Shown: positions 34,437-43,204 of the stretch, one piece after another
How positions within the stretch are numbered: the stretch's first letter is position 1
Layout of the letters: each line of letters begins with the position of its first letter
DNA from: an uncultured Paraprevotella sp.
GTDB taxonomy: Bacteria > Bacteroidota > Bacteroidia > Bacteroidales > Bacteroidaceae
DNA: 64,000 nucleotides
Assembly (NCBI GenBank): GCA_944321565.1
Contig: CALULT010000009.1
Coordinates: 1-64,000, forward strand
Direction of reading: 5' to 3'
Made by a program: the position numbers and the translations under genes
The notes under the pieces: model-generated
Database searches by the model: none
Told to the model about the DNA's origin: nothing
The model's input: only the letters and a program-made list of their open reading frames with translations

Positions 34437-34984
34437 GGGGCAATTTTTTAACTTGGGGATTTAACAACTGACGAATTGCTTCCCGCCGCTTGTCCGTCCG
34501 AGGGAAAACTCCTCCGCCTTGCAGGAGGGCACTGAAAAAGTCCGATATTTGAAACTGCTGCCAACAAAACGCAAGTAGAACCGTTTGTAATAAGTTAAAT
34601 AGTGTACAAAAGCATTGCATTTGCTACAAATAGACGCATCCTTGCTTGCATTATGATAGTGCATTTTCGAGAAAAGGGACTTTTTCAGTGCCCTCCCTTG
34701 CAGGGGAGGTGGCCCGAAGGGCCGGAGGGGTTTCCCACCCACGTATCATTCCGCAAGGCAAACAAAAGGGTCGTTACGACCCCGCAAGGGAAACAAAAGG
34801 GCATTATGGCCGCCGCACGGAGAACAGAAGGGGCGTTACGCCCCCGCGGGCGTGAGACCCCCTCCGCCCCTCCGGGGCTCGTCCCCCTGCGAGGCGGGAC
34901 AGCTTGGGCCGCCGCATGGAGAACAGAAGGGGCGTTACGCCCCCGCGCAGAATTTATTAAGTCCCCACTAAATTCGACTGCCCC
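34437..34984. mobile_element. MITE-like element with ISAon1-type 28-bp ends, interrupted by a nested element
   Basis: The left end (34437-34464) and right end (34957-34984) are 28-bp imperfect inverted repeats sharing GGGGCA, TGGGGA and TTAA. Flanking CTCATCTT (34429-34436) and CTTATCTT (34985-34992) look like an 8-bp target duplication with one substitution. The interior shares its GC-rich block with 10053-10461. A second element sits inside at 34525-34695. No transposase is encoded. Confidence 0.7.
34525..34695. mobile_element. nested MITE with perfect 19-bp TIRs and 8-bp target duplication
   Basis: Perfect inverted repeats of 19 bp begin GAGGGCACTGAAAAAG at both ends (34525-34543 and 34677-34695). 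They are flanked by identical 8-bp copies of CCTTGCAG (34517-34524 and 34696-34703). Removing the element and one copy restores the sequence seen in the sister element near 10170. At 171 bp it codes for nothing and must have been moved in trans. Confidence 0.8.
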
Positions 34985-35138
34985 CTTATCTTGCCCACGG
35001 TGACGCTGCGGGGATACCACAGCTGGTTGATTGCTTGTTGCACTCGTTTTAGAAAAAATTATACAAACTTCCTTCTCTGTGTCTTCTGCCCTCCTTCGCA
35101 AAACGCTTTTGCAAACTATTGAACGACAAGCCGTTGTC

Positions 35139-35248
35139 GTTAGTCCCCGACGAGGGCCTCGTTAATCCCCGACGAGAGCCTCGTTAATCCCCGACGGGCA
35201 CCTCGTGTGTCCCCGACGAGGATGCCGTGTGTCCCCGGCGGGAAAACG
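35139..35248. repeat. 22-bp minisatellite, five units
   Basis: Five contiguous units start at 35139, 35161, 35183, 35205 and 35227. The common core is GTTAATCCCCGACGAG-like. The first three are near-identical, the last two diverge (GTGTGTCCCC). There are no spacers, so this is not a CRISPR array. A weak 114-codon minus frame crosses it (35140-35484), but I do not accept it as a gene. Apart from the repeat, 34,993-35,717 holds nothing I can support. Confidence 0.8.
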
Positions 35249-35717
35249 GGGCGTCCTTGGTCGCTTATTCGTTTGACTGATTCTTGAAAAAAAGCGGGTT
35301 GGACAATATGTTTCCGATAGTCGCACCACGCATTGATTATACACCAAAGCGGCTGCTCCCACAAATATAGGAGTATTCCGTCAGTCCGGCAAGAATTGGC
35401 GGGGAATGTCGGCATGGTTTTCATTTTAGCTTGCCGGGCGTTACACCTATGTATAATATATGGTTTGATTGACGGAGATTTCATGCAGAGGAACAGATTC
35501 TTCTTGTCTGGAGAGCAGTTTAACGGGACTATTTCACACCTTTGCAGGCGGACGGAGTTTTTGTCCGCGACATATTGAAAATAAAGAGGCGTTATGCTGT
35601 CTTGTTAATGGAAGCCTGGCAAATTTCTAATTACGAACAAGGATTGCATGATGGTTTTCACGCTATGGCGTGGGCTGCTATCACTACATCTGTTCGTAAG
35701 GTTTTCTCATCGCGCCG

Positions 35718-36158
35718 TTGGCAAAGAATATGGCAGCATTCAAGGAACAGGTGAGCGAAGTGGACGAGTCGGGCGACAAAGACAAAATGGAAATGTTTGA
35801 AAAGGCATTGCCCAGACAACAGAAGATGCTGATGGAAAGCGGGCTGCTTATCCTGCCTTTCTACCGCCAGCTGACAGTTCCTCTGCTGAAGCCCACAGAG
35901 CAAAGTTCGCTCAACTACTTTGCCTCTGCTTGGTGCGCCTTGGAGAATATGCTGCTTGCCGCCACTGCCGAAGGACTGGGAGCCACGTTTCATATCCCGG
36001 TAGCCGATGAAGCTGACAGGATAAAGGAAATCGTGGGTGCACCTGCGGGCTACGAATTCATCTGTCTTCTCAGCATCGGCTACCCTGCTCCTAATGCCTT
36101 CCTGCCCCGCCAGAAAGCAATCAATATCAAAGACAGGATACATCAAGGAAAGTGGTAA
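35718..36158 (+). pseudogene. nitroreductase, 5'-truncated
   Basis: About 146 codons encode the C-terminal two thirds of a nitroreductase-family FMN enzyme, with MLMESGLLILPFYRQ, LNYFASAWCALENMLLAATAEGLGATFHIPVADE and a normal C-terminus ending DRIHQGKW. The N-terminal FMN-binding part, usually with an RRSxRxF motif, is missing. In the same frame an in-frame TAA lies about seven codons upstream of TTG 35718. It is probably a dead remnant. Confidence 0.7.
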
Positions 36159-36464
36159 AGAATGTCATCAAGAAAACCACCGGAGACACGGCGAGCAACC
36201 ACATCCGTCGGTTCGTCATCCGGCTTGCCAAGAACGGGTTGGCTGTAGGAAAGGCCATTACGCCGTCGGAGTACTGTCTGGGGATTGCGGAGTTAACAGC
36301 AACCTCCGCATTCCCCCGAAAAACATATCTGCAGCATGTCCGGCAAATTCTTTGTCTGAAGCGAATCATACTTAGCTTCAATTGTGATTTTAGCTAACTA
36401 TGATTCGTGACTCACGCAAGCTATCCAAAGCCCCATACAATTATTCCATGAAAATTTGACATAA

Positions 36465-36809
36465 TATCCTTTAAAAGCATATAGGCGCAACGCGGCAAGC
36501 ATCGGGGTGAGCAGCGTACACTTCCGCGTGGATAAGGAGCTAGTGTGCGAGGTGCAGCGGTATTGCGAACTGGAACGTTCGCCAAGGCAGTGCAGGATTC
36601 ATCGCTCGAAGTACTCGCCCGAGGAGCGGTTCGCGCTAGCGCAGCGTTACCTGAAGCAGTATCCCGTTCTGTCCGTTGGTACATACGCGGCAATGACAGG
36701 GCTGGGTCGTACGACGGCCAGGCAGGAATTGCGCCGTTGGGCGAACATGGAAGATTCGGGTATCGGCGTACAGGGGCTGAGGTCGCACAAGGTGTATGTA
36801 AGGAAATGA
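36465..36809 (+). pseudogene. C-terminal fragment of a HU-like/DNA-binding protein
   Basis: This frame of about 114 codons opens after an in-frame TAA at 36462-36464 and includes VSSVHFRVDKELVCEV, RTHRSKYSPEERFALAQ-like text (here CRIHRSKYSPEERF), a winged-helix-like GRTTARQELRRW and the tail SHKVYVRK. In Bacteroidales such sequence is usually the C-terminal half of a HU-domain DNA-binding protein; the HU half is absent here. GTG 36507 is the first plausible start if it is expressed. The stretch 36159-36464 shows nothing else I can support. Confidence 0.4.
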
Positions 36810-37000
36810 CTACACCACGGTCTCCACGCCCGCTTTGTGCGGTTGTTCTTCGGTGCGTCAGATAGCCGTTGGCACGGGTTGGTTTGCCATAGGAGATGGT
36901 GATAAGGGTGGCGATTGGCTGTCGGAAAGGACGTATCCGGATACCCTGCGGTTGTAACCATCTTACGGAAAAATGAAATTTCTTTTTGATGCGCGGGGGC

Positions 37001-37345
37001 TTATTTCGTGTCGGAATAACCTTCTGCCCGTAGAAGGGTGATGATTTGCTCTTTCCGTTCTCCTTGGATGAGTATTTCGCCGTCTTTTACCGCCCCGCCC
37101 GTGCCGCATTTCGTTTTCAGCAATCGTCCCAGTTCCTTCAAGCTTTCATCCCGCCCCACAAATCCTTTGACCACGGTGACGGTTTTTCCGCCCCGGTTTT
37201 TCCGTTCGATGGCCACGCGCAGTTTCTGTGAGTGTTTGGGTAGTGTTTCTGTTTCTTCTTGCACGTCATCTTCAAAAATGAAATCGGGATTGGTGGAATA
37301 CACCATTCCCAATCTCGATTTCCAGTCGTTGTTTCTTCCAGGCAT
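37001..37345 (-). CDS. SUI1/YciH-family translation initiation factor
   Basis: This 114-residue protein has an N-terminal tail of about 40 residues and then the eIF1/SUI1 domain (KLRVAIERKNRGGKTVTVVKGF, KTKCGTGGAVKDGEILIQGE). It is thought to act in start-site fidelity. It is the last gene of the leftward operon, beginning 3 bp after the ettA stop codon. The 190 bp to its left (36810-37000) hold nothing I can support. Confidence 0.92.
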   Translation of the reverse strand: MPGRNNDWKSRLGMVYSTNPDFIFEDDVQEETETLPKHSQKLRVAIERKNRGGKTVTVVKGFVGRDESLKELGRLLKTKCGTGGAVKDGEILIQGERKEQIITLLRAEGYSDTK

Positions 37346-37348
37346 GTG

Positions 37349-39046
37349 TCAGTCCTCCATGAGCTTGCGGTAGCGGATGCGCTTCGGTTCTTCCAGCCCG
37401 AGGCGTTTCATCTTGTCGGCTTCATATTCCGAATAGCTGCCTTCGTAGAAGAACACGTTGCCATCGCCCTCGAATGCCAGGATGTGGGTGCAGATGCGGT
37501 CCAGGAACCAACGGTCGTGGCTGATGACTACGGCACATCCGGCAAATTCTTCCAAACCTTCCTCCAATGCCCGCAGGGTGTTCACGTCGATGTCGTTCGT
37601 GGGTTCGTCAAGGAGCAGCACGTTGCCTTCTTCTTTCAATGCCATGGCCAGGTGGAGGCGGTTGCGTTCACCGCCGGAAAGCACCCCGCATTTCTTTTCC
37701 TGGTCGGCACCGGTGAAGTTGAAACGGCTCAAGTAGGCACGCACGTTAATGTCGCGGTTGCCCATGCGCATCAGTTCGTTGCCGCCGCTAATGACTTCAT
37801 ATACGCTTTTTCCGGGCGCGATGTCTTTGTGCGTCTGGTCCACGTAAGCCAGTTTCACGGTTTCGCCGACTTCGAAAGAGCCTCCATCCGGTTGTTCCAA
37901 TCCCATAATCAGGCGGAACAAGGTGGTTTTCCCCGCGCCATTGGGGCCGATGACACCCACGATGCCGTTGGGCGGGAGCATGAAGTTGAGGTCGTTGAAC
38001 AAGACTTTCTCCCCGAAAGCTTTCTGCACGTGGATGGCTTCGATGACCTTGTTGCCGAGGCGCGGGCCGTTGGGGATGAAGATTTCCAACTTCTCTTCCT
38101 TTTCTTTTTGGTCTTCGTTGAGCAATTTGTCGTAGGAGTTCAGACGGGCCTTGCCCTTGGCATGGCGGGCTTTGGGTGCCATGCGCACCCATTCCAGTTC
38201 GCGTTCCAAGGTTTTCCGGCGTTTGCTGGCCGTCTTTTCTTCCTGTGCCATGCGCTGGGTCTTTTGCTCCAGCCATGAAGAATAGTTGCCTTTCCAGGGA
38301 ATGCCTTCCCCGCGGTCCAGTTCCAAGATCCATCCGGCCACGTCGTCGAGGAAGTAACGGTCGTGGGTCACGGCAATCACCGTGCCTTCATACTGGTTCA
38401 GATGCTGTTCCAACCAGTCAATGCTTTCCGCGTCCAAATGGTTGGTCGGCTCATCGAGCAACAACACGTCCGGTTTCTGCAACAACAGGCGGCAAAGAGC
38501 CACACGGCGGCGTTCACCTCCCGAAAGGTTTTCAACCGGCTGTTCGGCGGGCGGGCATCGCAAGGCGTCCATGGCGCGTTCCAGCTTGCTGTCCAGGTTC
38601 CATGCATCCGTGGCGTCAATGATGTCCTGCAACTCTCCCTGGCGGGCAAAAAGCGCGTTCATCTTGTCTTCGTTTTCATAATATTCCGGAAGTCCGAACT
38701 TTTGGTTGATTTCTTCATATTCGGCCAAAGCATCCACGATGGGCTGTACTCCCTCCATGACCACTTCCTTCACGGTCTTGGAATTGTCCAACTGCGGTTC
38801 TTGCGGCAGGTAGCCCACACTGTATCCGGGCGAGAACACCACTTGTCCCTGGAAATCTTTGTCCAGTCCGGCAATGATTTTCATCAGGGTGGATTTTCCC
38901 GCCCCGTTCAGGCCGATGATGCCGATTTTAGCCCCGTAGAAGAAGCTCAGGTAGATGTCTTTCAGCACTTGTTTGTTGGTCTGGCGGATGGTTTTGCTCA
39001 CGCCGACCATGGAGAAAATGATTTTTTTGTCGTCCACTGTTGCCAT
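37349..39046 (-). CDS. ettA: ABC-F protein EttA
   Basis: This 565-residue protein has two ABC domains joined by a linker and no membrane part. The first has GLNGAGKSTLM, LSGGERRRVALCRLLL and LLLDEPTNHLDAESIDWLE; the second has GPNGAGKTTLF, LSGGERNRLHLAMAL and LLLDEPTNDIDVNTLRALE. The linker WVRMAPKARHAKGKARLN and the ends of both domains match EttA, the energy-sensing throttle that binds the ribosomal E site. ATG 39046 (MATVDDKKI) was chosen over 39238, which would run back into menA. It lies 22 bp after menA. Confidence 0.94.
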   Translation of the reverse strand: MATVDDKKIIFSMVGVSKTIRQTNKQVLKDIYLSFFYGAKIGIIGLNGAGKSTLMKIIAGLDKDFQGQVVFSPGYSVGYLPQEPQLDNSKTVKEVVMEGVQPIVDALAEYEEINQKFGLPEYYENEDKMNALFARQGELQDIIDATDAWNLDSKLERAMDALRCPPAEQPVENLSGGERRRVALCRLLLQKPDVLLLDEPTNHLDAESIDWLEQHLNQYEGTVIAVTHDRYFLDDVAGWILELDRGEGIPWKGNYSSWLEQKTQRMAQEEKTASKRRKTLERELEWVRMAPKARHAKGKARLNSYDKLLNEDQKEKEEKLEIFIPNGPRLGNKVIEAIHVQKAFGEKVLFNDLNFMLPPNGIVGVIGPNGAGKTTLFRLIMGLEQPDGGSFEVGETVKLAYVDQTHKDIAPGKSVYEVISGGNELMRMGNRDINVRAYLSRFNFTGADQEKKCGVLSGGERNRLHLAMALKEEGNVLLLDEPTNDIDVNTLRALEEGLEEFAGCAVVISHDRWFLDRICTHILAFEGDGNVFFYEGSYSEYEADKMKRLGLEEPKRIRYRKLMED

Positions 39047-39068
39047 TGTTCTATTTGTTTTTATGGGG

Positions 39069-39968
39069 TTAAAGAATAAGTCCGATGGAAAGCAATAGGG
39101 CAAAAAGGAACATGTTACGCGCCGTTTCGCCCAATGCCTTATTGAGTCCCTTGCCACGTTTGAGCCGCACGATATGCCGCCAGGTGGAGAAATGCGGCAC
39201 GAGGTAGCACACCGGGAGGAGTGCGGCCGCAGGTTCATCGGTGAACCACGAGGCTTGGCAAAGTATTACGGCACAGATGCCCAGCCAAAGATAAAGCTGT
39301 TCTGACGCCTTCTCGCCGATGCGCACCACCAGCGTGATTTTCCCGCCTTCGCGGTCGTTGTCCCTGTCCCGGTAATTGTTCACGACAAGCAGGCAGTCGA
39401 TGACCAATCCGCAGGATAGGGATAAAATCCATACGAGGGGGCTGACGGTGCCGGCCTGCAGGTAGTATGTGGCACATACGGGCACCAGTCCGAAAAAGAC
39501 GAGCACGAGAAGGTCGCCCAAACCAAGGCGCGCCATGCAGGTGGTATAGAGGAAACAGAACACCACGCAGCATATTCCAAGGATAATCATCGTCCAGCCA
39601 CCGTAATAAACCAAAGGCAATCCCGTGATACAGGATAATAGCGTGGTGGCGACAATGCCTTTTTGCATGGCCGGCAGGGTAATCCAACCTTCGGCACAAG
39701 CCCGTTTCGGGCCGAGACGCTTTTCATCGTCCAGCCCCTTGCGGAAATCAAAGTAATCGTTGATGAAATTGGCGTCTATCTGCATCAAGAAAGCGAATAA
39801 GAGGCACAACACCGCTGGAATCAGTTGAAAATATCCGTCGGAAAAGGCCGAAGCCACACCCACCATCACCGGAACTGCGGCTCCGGTCAGGGTCTTAGGG
39901 CGCGCGGCCAACAACCATGCACGCGGTGAATTGGGATGAACAATCGTATTCGTCATTTTGTTTGTCAT
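39069..39968 (-). CDS. menA: 1,4-dihydroxy-2-naphthoate polyprenyltransferase MenA
   Basis: This UbiA-superfamily prenyltransferase has 299 residues and about eight membrane segments. The first Asp-rich motif is NFINDYFDFRKGLDDEKRLGPKRA, the second NNYRDRDNDREGGKITL. It attaches the isoprenoid tail in menaquinone synthesis, which is needed for anaerobic respiration. The start could be 39968 or 39956 (four codons later). It lies 6 bp after the PP2C-like gene. Confidence 0.93.
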   Translation of the reverse strand: MTNKMTNTIVHPNSPRAWLLAARPKTLTGAAVPVMVGVASAFSDGYFQLIPAVLCLLFAFLMQIDANFINDYFDFRKGLDDEKRLGPKRACAEGWITLPAMQKGIVATTLLSCITGLPLVYYGGWTMIILGICCVVFCFLYTTCMARLGLGDLLVLVFFGLVPVCATYYLQAGTVSPLVWILSLSCGLVIDCLLVVNNYRDRDNDREGGKITLVVRIGEKASEQLYLWLGICAVILCQASWFTDEPAAALLPVCYLVPHFSTWRHIVRLKRGKGLNKALGETARNMFLFALLLSIGLIL

Positions 39969-39974
39969 TCAATA

Positions 39975-40862
39975 TCAATAAAGAGCTATGCGCAGAAAAC
40001 TTCGGTCGTCAAAAGAACGGTTGCCTTTGGCAAGTCCTTTGGTGGAGGGATATTTTCCGATGCAAAGCGGGTCTTCTTCCAATAAATGTGCCAATTCGTG
40101 TTCCGAATCCATCAAAGTGTCACACAACACGGGGTAACCGTCCGAGGCCAACACCAACTCTTGGGTGTTGCGTGGAATGGGAAGCACCAATACTTTGGAC
40201 GCATTCACCGGGAAGCCGTCAAGGACAGCGTAGCCGAATGGTCCCGCTTCATCGGAGTTCTGAAACGCACATTGGTCTTTCAAATACGGCCAAATCCATT
40301 CGCGCACCAAGTCGCGGGTCTGCAATTCGGCGATGGAATGGCCTTTTTGCAGCAAATAGCGCGTGGCATCAGCACGGACTGTGGCCAGCACGGCATCGAC
40401 CCTTTTGGGGTTCGTATGGGTAACCCCGTTGAAACGGCATAAACAGTCTCCTATCATCCACACTTCGTGTTTCCTGGCGGAGTAAACCGCCATGCTTGCT
40501 GTCAGCCGATTTTCCGCATGTCGGGCGGCTTCTTCGCATAATCCGTTTTTTTCATAGAATTTGCGGATGCTTGCCGTGAGTTTGGCCAGGGCATGTGGCA
40601 TCTCATCCTCCGGAGAAAGCACATTGAGGACGGCATCGGCAAGGATTTCCATGGCCATCCGTCCTGTGGTTTTTCCGTTGAAACGCAGCTGTCCTTTGCT
40701 GGTCGATCCGTCGATGACGGCGGCAAAATCAGCGTTTGCCACGATTGCGTCTTCGCACATTTGGTCTTTCTCCGGATGAATCTCCGGGTTTTTGCCCATT
40801 TGAAATTGTTCGATGAGCGCGAAAGCCCCTTCCTGACGTGTCGCTTTTTCCGTATCTATCAT
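39975..40862 (-). CDS. divergent PP2C-like phosphatase
   Basis: From ATG 40862 (MIDTEKATR) it has 295 residues. PP2C-like marks are CEDAIVANADFAAVIDGS (metal Asp-Gly), MIGDCLCRF and LVLASDGYPVLCD. The Thr/His of classic PP2C at the N-terminus and the second DG pair are not clear, so activity is uncertain. Its first 134 bp lie inside the last codons of ygiQ in another frame; a later ATG at 40799 would still overlap by about 70 bp. No membrane or signal segment is seen. Confidence 0.6.
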   Translation of the reverse strand: MIDTEKATRQEGAFALIEQFQMGKNPEIHPEKDQMCEDAIVANADFAAVIDGSTSKGQLRFNGKTTGRMAMEILADAVLNVLSPEDEMPHALAKLTASIRKFYEKNGLCEEAARHAENRLTASMAVYSARKHEVWMIGDCLCRFNGVTHTNPKRVDAVLATVRADATRYLLQKGHSIAELQTRDLVREWIWPYLKDQCAFQNSDEAGPFGYAVLDGFPVNASKVLVLPIPRNTQELVLASDGYPVLCDTLMDSEHELAHLLEEDPLCIGKYPSTKGLAKGNRSFDDRSFLRIALY

Positions 40863-42798
40863 GTTGTGAATCTGTTCTATTGACTTTTTTCCACGGACAT
40901 CCTTTTCCAAAAAGTTTTTCCGCCAAGTCCGTCCGGCCGATGCGTTTGAGTTCTGCTTTGATTTTTTGCTGTTCTTCGGGCTTATACCAGAAGAAGAACA
41001 TCCGTTGTGCCAGTTTTTCTTGCGGCGACCGTGCACTATATACCGGTTCCAGTGTATAGGGATGATAGCCGGTAGCCCAAGTTTCCGTACTGACGGTCAT
41101 TGGAGTGGGAGTAAAGTCTTGCACCTGTTCCAAGTGGAAGTCCATGGCGCGCGTCAGCACGGCCAACTCGGCCATGTCTTCTTCCGTACATCCGGGGTGG
41201 CTGCTGATGAAATAAGGAATGATTTGCTGGCGTAGCCCTGCATCGCGGTTGATGCGCTCGAAAATCTCCTTGAATAATTCGAATTGCCGGAATGGCGGTT
41301 TGCGCATCAGGAAGAGGACTTTGTCCGATGTGTGTTCCGGTGCGACTTTTAGCCGCCCGCTTACGTGCCGTGTGATAAGTTCGCGGGTGTATTCGGCATT
41401 ATGCAGGTTGACTTGTTCGTCTTTGGTGTCGTGCAGGAGAAGGTCGTAGCGCACCCCGCTTCCGATGTAACTCCGCTTGATGCCCGGCATGGAGTCCACG
41501 GCTTGGTAGAGTGCGGTCAAAGCCCGGTGGTCTGTGTCCAGATTCGGGCAGATTACGGGGTGTATGCACGATGGACGCTTACATTTTTCGCAGGCTTTCA
41601 GGTTTTTACCTTTCATGCCGTACATGTTGGCCGAAGGGCCTCCCAAGTCGGACAAATTACCCTTGAAACCGGGCATTTGGGTGATTTGCTCCACTTCTTT
41701 CAGTATGCTTTCCTTGCTGCGGCTCACGATGAACTTTCCTTGATGGGCAGAAATGGTGCAAAACGCGCATCCTCCGAAGCATCCCCGGTGCAAATTCACG
41801 GAAAACTTTATCATTTCGTAAGCTGGTATCCGCTTGCCCTTGTATTTCGGGTGGGGTAAACGAGTGTAGGGGAGGTCGAAAGAATGGTCGATTTCCGTTT
41901 GTGTCATAGGAGGATATGGCGGATTGACCACCACATAACGTTCTCCCGTCTGTTGGATAATGCGGTTGGCATGAAGCCTATTGCTCTCTTCTTCGATGTG
42001 GCGGAAATTTTCGGCTTGCGCTTTCATGTCTTTCACGCATGTCTCATGGGCATGCAAAAATATGTCGCCGGATTGTGTCCCGCGAGGAATTTCCTCCTTG
42101 CGATACAATGCCACGGTCTGGGGGATTTCCCCATGCTGCAACACTACTTTGCGAAATGTTTTCATGTTGATGCGCGCCAATCCATGTTCGTCGTAATCCA
42201 AATCCTCGTGGCTGTGTTCTATGGCATCCCTTAATTTCCCGGAAATCGCCTTCACGACTTTTTCCCCCATGCCATATACAATCAAATCCGCTTCGCTATC
42301 GCACAGAATGCAAGGCCTGAAGCGTTCCTGCCAATAGTCATAATGGGTCAGGCGGCGCAGGGAAGCTTCGATGCCACCGAGAATTACCGGTACGTCGGGA
42401 TAAAGCTGTTTGAGAATTTGGCTATAAACGATGGTCGGATATTCCGGGCGCAAGTCATGGCGGCCGTCCGGCGAATAGGCATCTTCGCTCCTTAAACGCC
42501 TGTTGGCCGTGTATTTGTTGACCATGGAGTCCATACAGCCCGGAGCAACCCCGAACCATAGGCGTGGGCGTCCTAACTTTTTGAAGTCGCGGAAGTCTCC
42601 GTGCCAATCAGGTTGGGGAACAATGGCCACGCGGTAGCCCTCGGCTTCCAAGATTCGCCCGATGACAGCCGCGCCAAACGAAGGGTGGTCCACATAGGCA
42701 TCCGCGCTGAACAAAATAATGTCCGCGCAATCCCATCCCCGCAATTCCATTTCTTTTTTGGTCGTGGGGAGCCAGTCCGTCAACCGATATTCATTCAT
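40729..42798 (-). CDS. YgiQ-family radical SAM protein
   Basis: From ATG 42798 (MNEYRLTDWLPTTKK) it has 689 residues. The N-terminal B12-like domain covers DIILFSADAYVDHPSFG. The radical SAM cluster is CFGGCAFCTIS, with a second Cys group CEKCKRPSCIHPVICP and a conserved SSHPGCTEEDM. The function of the family is not established. The last 45 or so residues (after CPWKK) are basic and low-complexity, and overlap the PP2C-like gene by 134 bp in another frame, unlike typical YgiQ ends. Confidence 0.9.
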   Translation of the reverse strand: MNEYRLTDWLPTTKKEMELRGWDCADIILFSADAYVDHPSFGAAVIGRILEAEGYRVAIVPQPDWHGDFRDFKKLGRPRLWFGVAPGCMDSMVNKYTANRRLRSEDAYSPDGRHDLRPEYPTIVYSQILKQLYPDVPVILGGIEASLRRLTHYDYWQERFRPCILCDSEADLIVYGMGEKVVKAISGKLRDAIEHSHEDLDYDEHGLARINMKTFRKVVLQHGEIPQTVALYRKEEIPRGTQSGDIFLHAHETCVKDMKAQAENFRHIEEESNRLHANRIIQQTGERYVVVNPPYPPMTQTEIDHSFDLPYTRLPHPKYKGKRIPAYEMIKFSVNLHRGCFGGCAFCTISAHQGKFIVSRSKESILKEVEQITQMPGFKGNLSDLGGPSANMYGMKGKNLKACEKCKRPSCIHPVICPNLDTDHRALTALYQAVDSMPGIKRSYIGSGVRYDLLLHDTKDEQVNLHNAEYTRELITRHVSGRLKVAPEHTSDKVLFLMRKPPFRQFELFKEIFERINRDAGLRQQIIPYFISSHPGCTEEDMAELAVLTRAMDFHLEQVQDFTPTPMTVSTETWATGYHPYTLEPVYSARSPQEKLAQRMFFFWYKPEEQQKIKAELKRIGRTDLAEKLFGKGCPWKKVNRTDSQHDRYGKSDTSGRGFRAHRTISNGQKPGDSSGERPNVRRRNRGKR

Positions 42799-42817
42799 CC
42801 GTGGGTTATCGTTGCGT

Positions 42818-43144
42818 TTATTCGGCAGGTTCGCTTTCAGGATTGACTTCCCGATGGGTGTTTGCCCAGCCTGCATATAATTTGATTAATTGTTCCAAAC
42901 CGTATGCTTTCATGTTGTCATGGTATAAAACGTTTTGGCATAAATCCACTAAATCTGTATAGTCCGGATGGATATCAACCAAAGCCCTCACATTCAACCG
43001 CAGTTTGCTGAGGACATCTTCGTCCACGATGCCATTGCTGTCTATCAATTGGTTGAAAAGTGAATATTTCCGGATGGTTTCAAGATGGCAGTCGTCAACT
43101 TTTATTTGCCGCGAGCCTTTTGCGTTGGCTTGTATTTCGTACAT
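42818..43144 (-). CDS. conserved-looking hypothetical protein, 108 aa
   Basis: This soluble protein has 108 residues, is acidic at its C-terminus and has no signal or membrane segment. Its codons and length resemble neighbouring real genes, and a consensus minus promoter lies at 43174-43181. It is 19 bp before ygiQ on the same strand. No function is proposed. Confidence 0.65.
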   Translation of the reverse strand: MYEIQANAKGSRQIKVDDCHLETIRKYSLFNQLIDSNGIVDEDVLSKLRLNVRALVDIHPDYTDLVDLCQNVLYHDNMKAYGLEQLIKLYAGWANTHREVNPESEPAE

Positions 43145-43173
43145 ATCCCTAATTTTTTGTAATTGCTTTCTTG

Positions 43174-43181
43174 CAAAGATA
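43174..43181 (-). promoter_or_regulatory. -7 promoter element for the operon 43144 to 37001
   Basis: The minus strand reads TATCTTTG. It could serve the 108-aa gene, ygiQ, the PP2C-like gene, menA, ettA and the SUI1 gene, which are spaced 0-30 bp or overlap. Confidence 0.55.
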
Positions 43182-43204
43182 GGGATTTATTTTCGTTTCA
43201 CATG

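Noticed and set aside
35139..35248. Possible CRISPR array
   Set aside because: Units are contiguous and 22 bp long with no unique spacers and no cas genes nearby; it is a minisatellite.
35140..35484. 114-codon minus-strand frame across the minisatellite
   Set aside because: Its C-terminal part is made only of the repeat, and there is no promoter or recognisable domain; listed only as a remark.
36152..36397. 81-codon frame between the nitroreductase and HU fragments
   Set aside because: It has no recognisable domain and overlaps the end of the nitroreductase fragment; likely chance.
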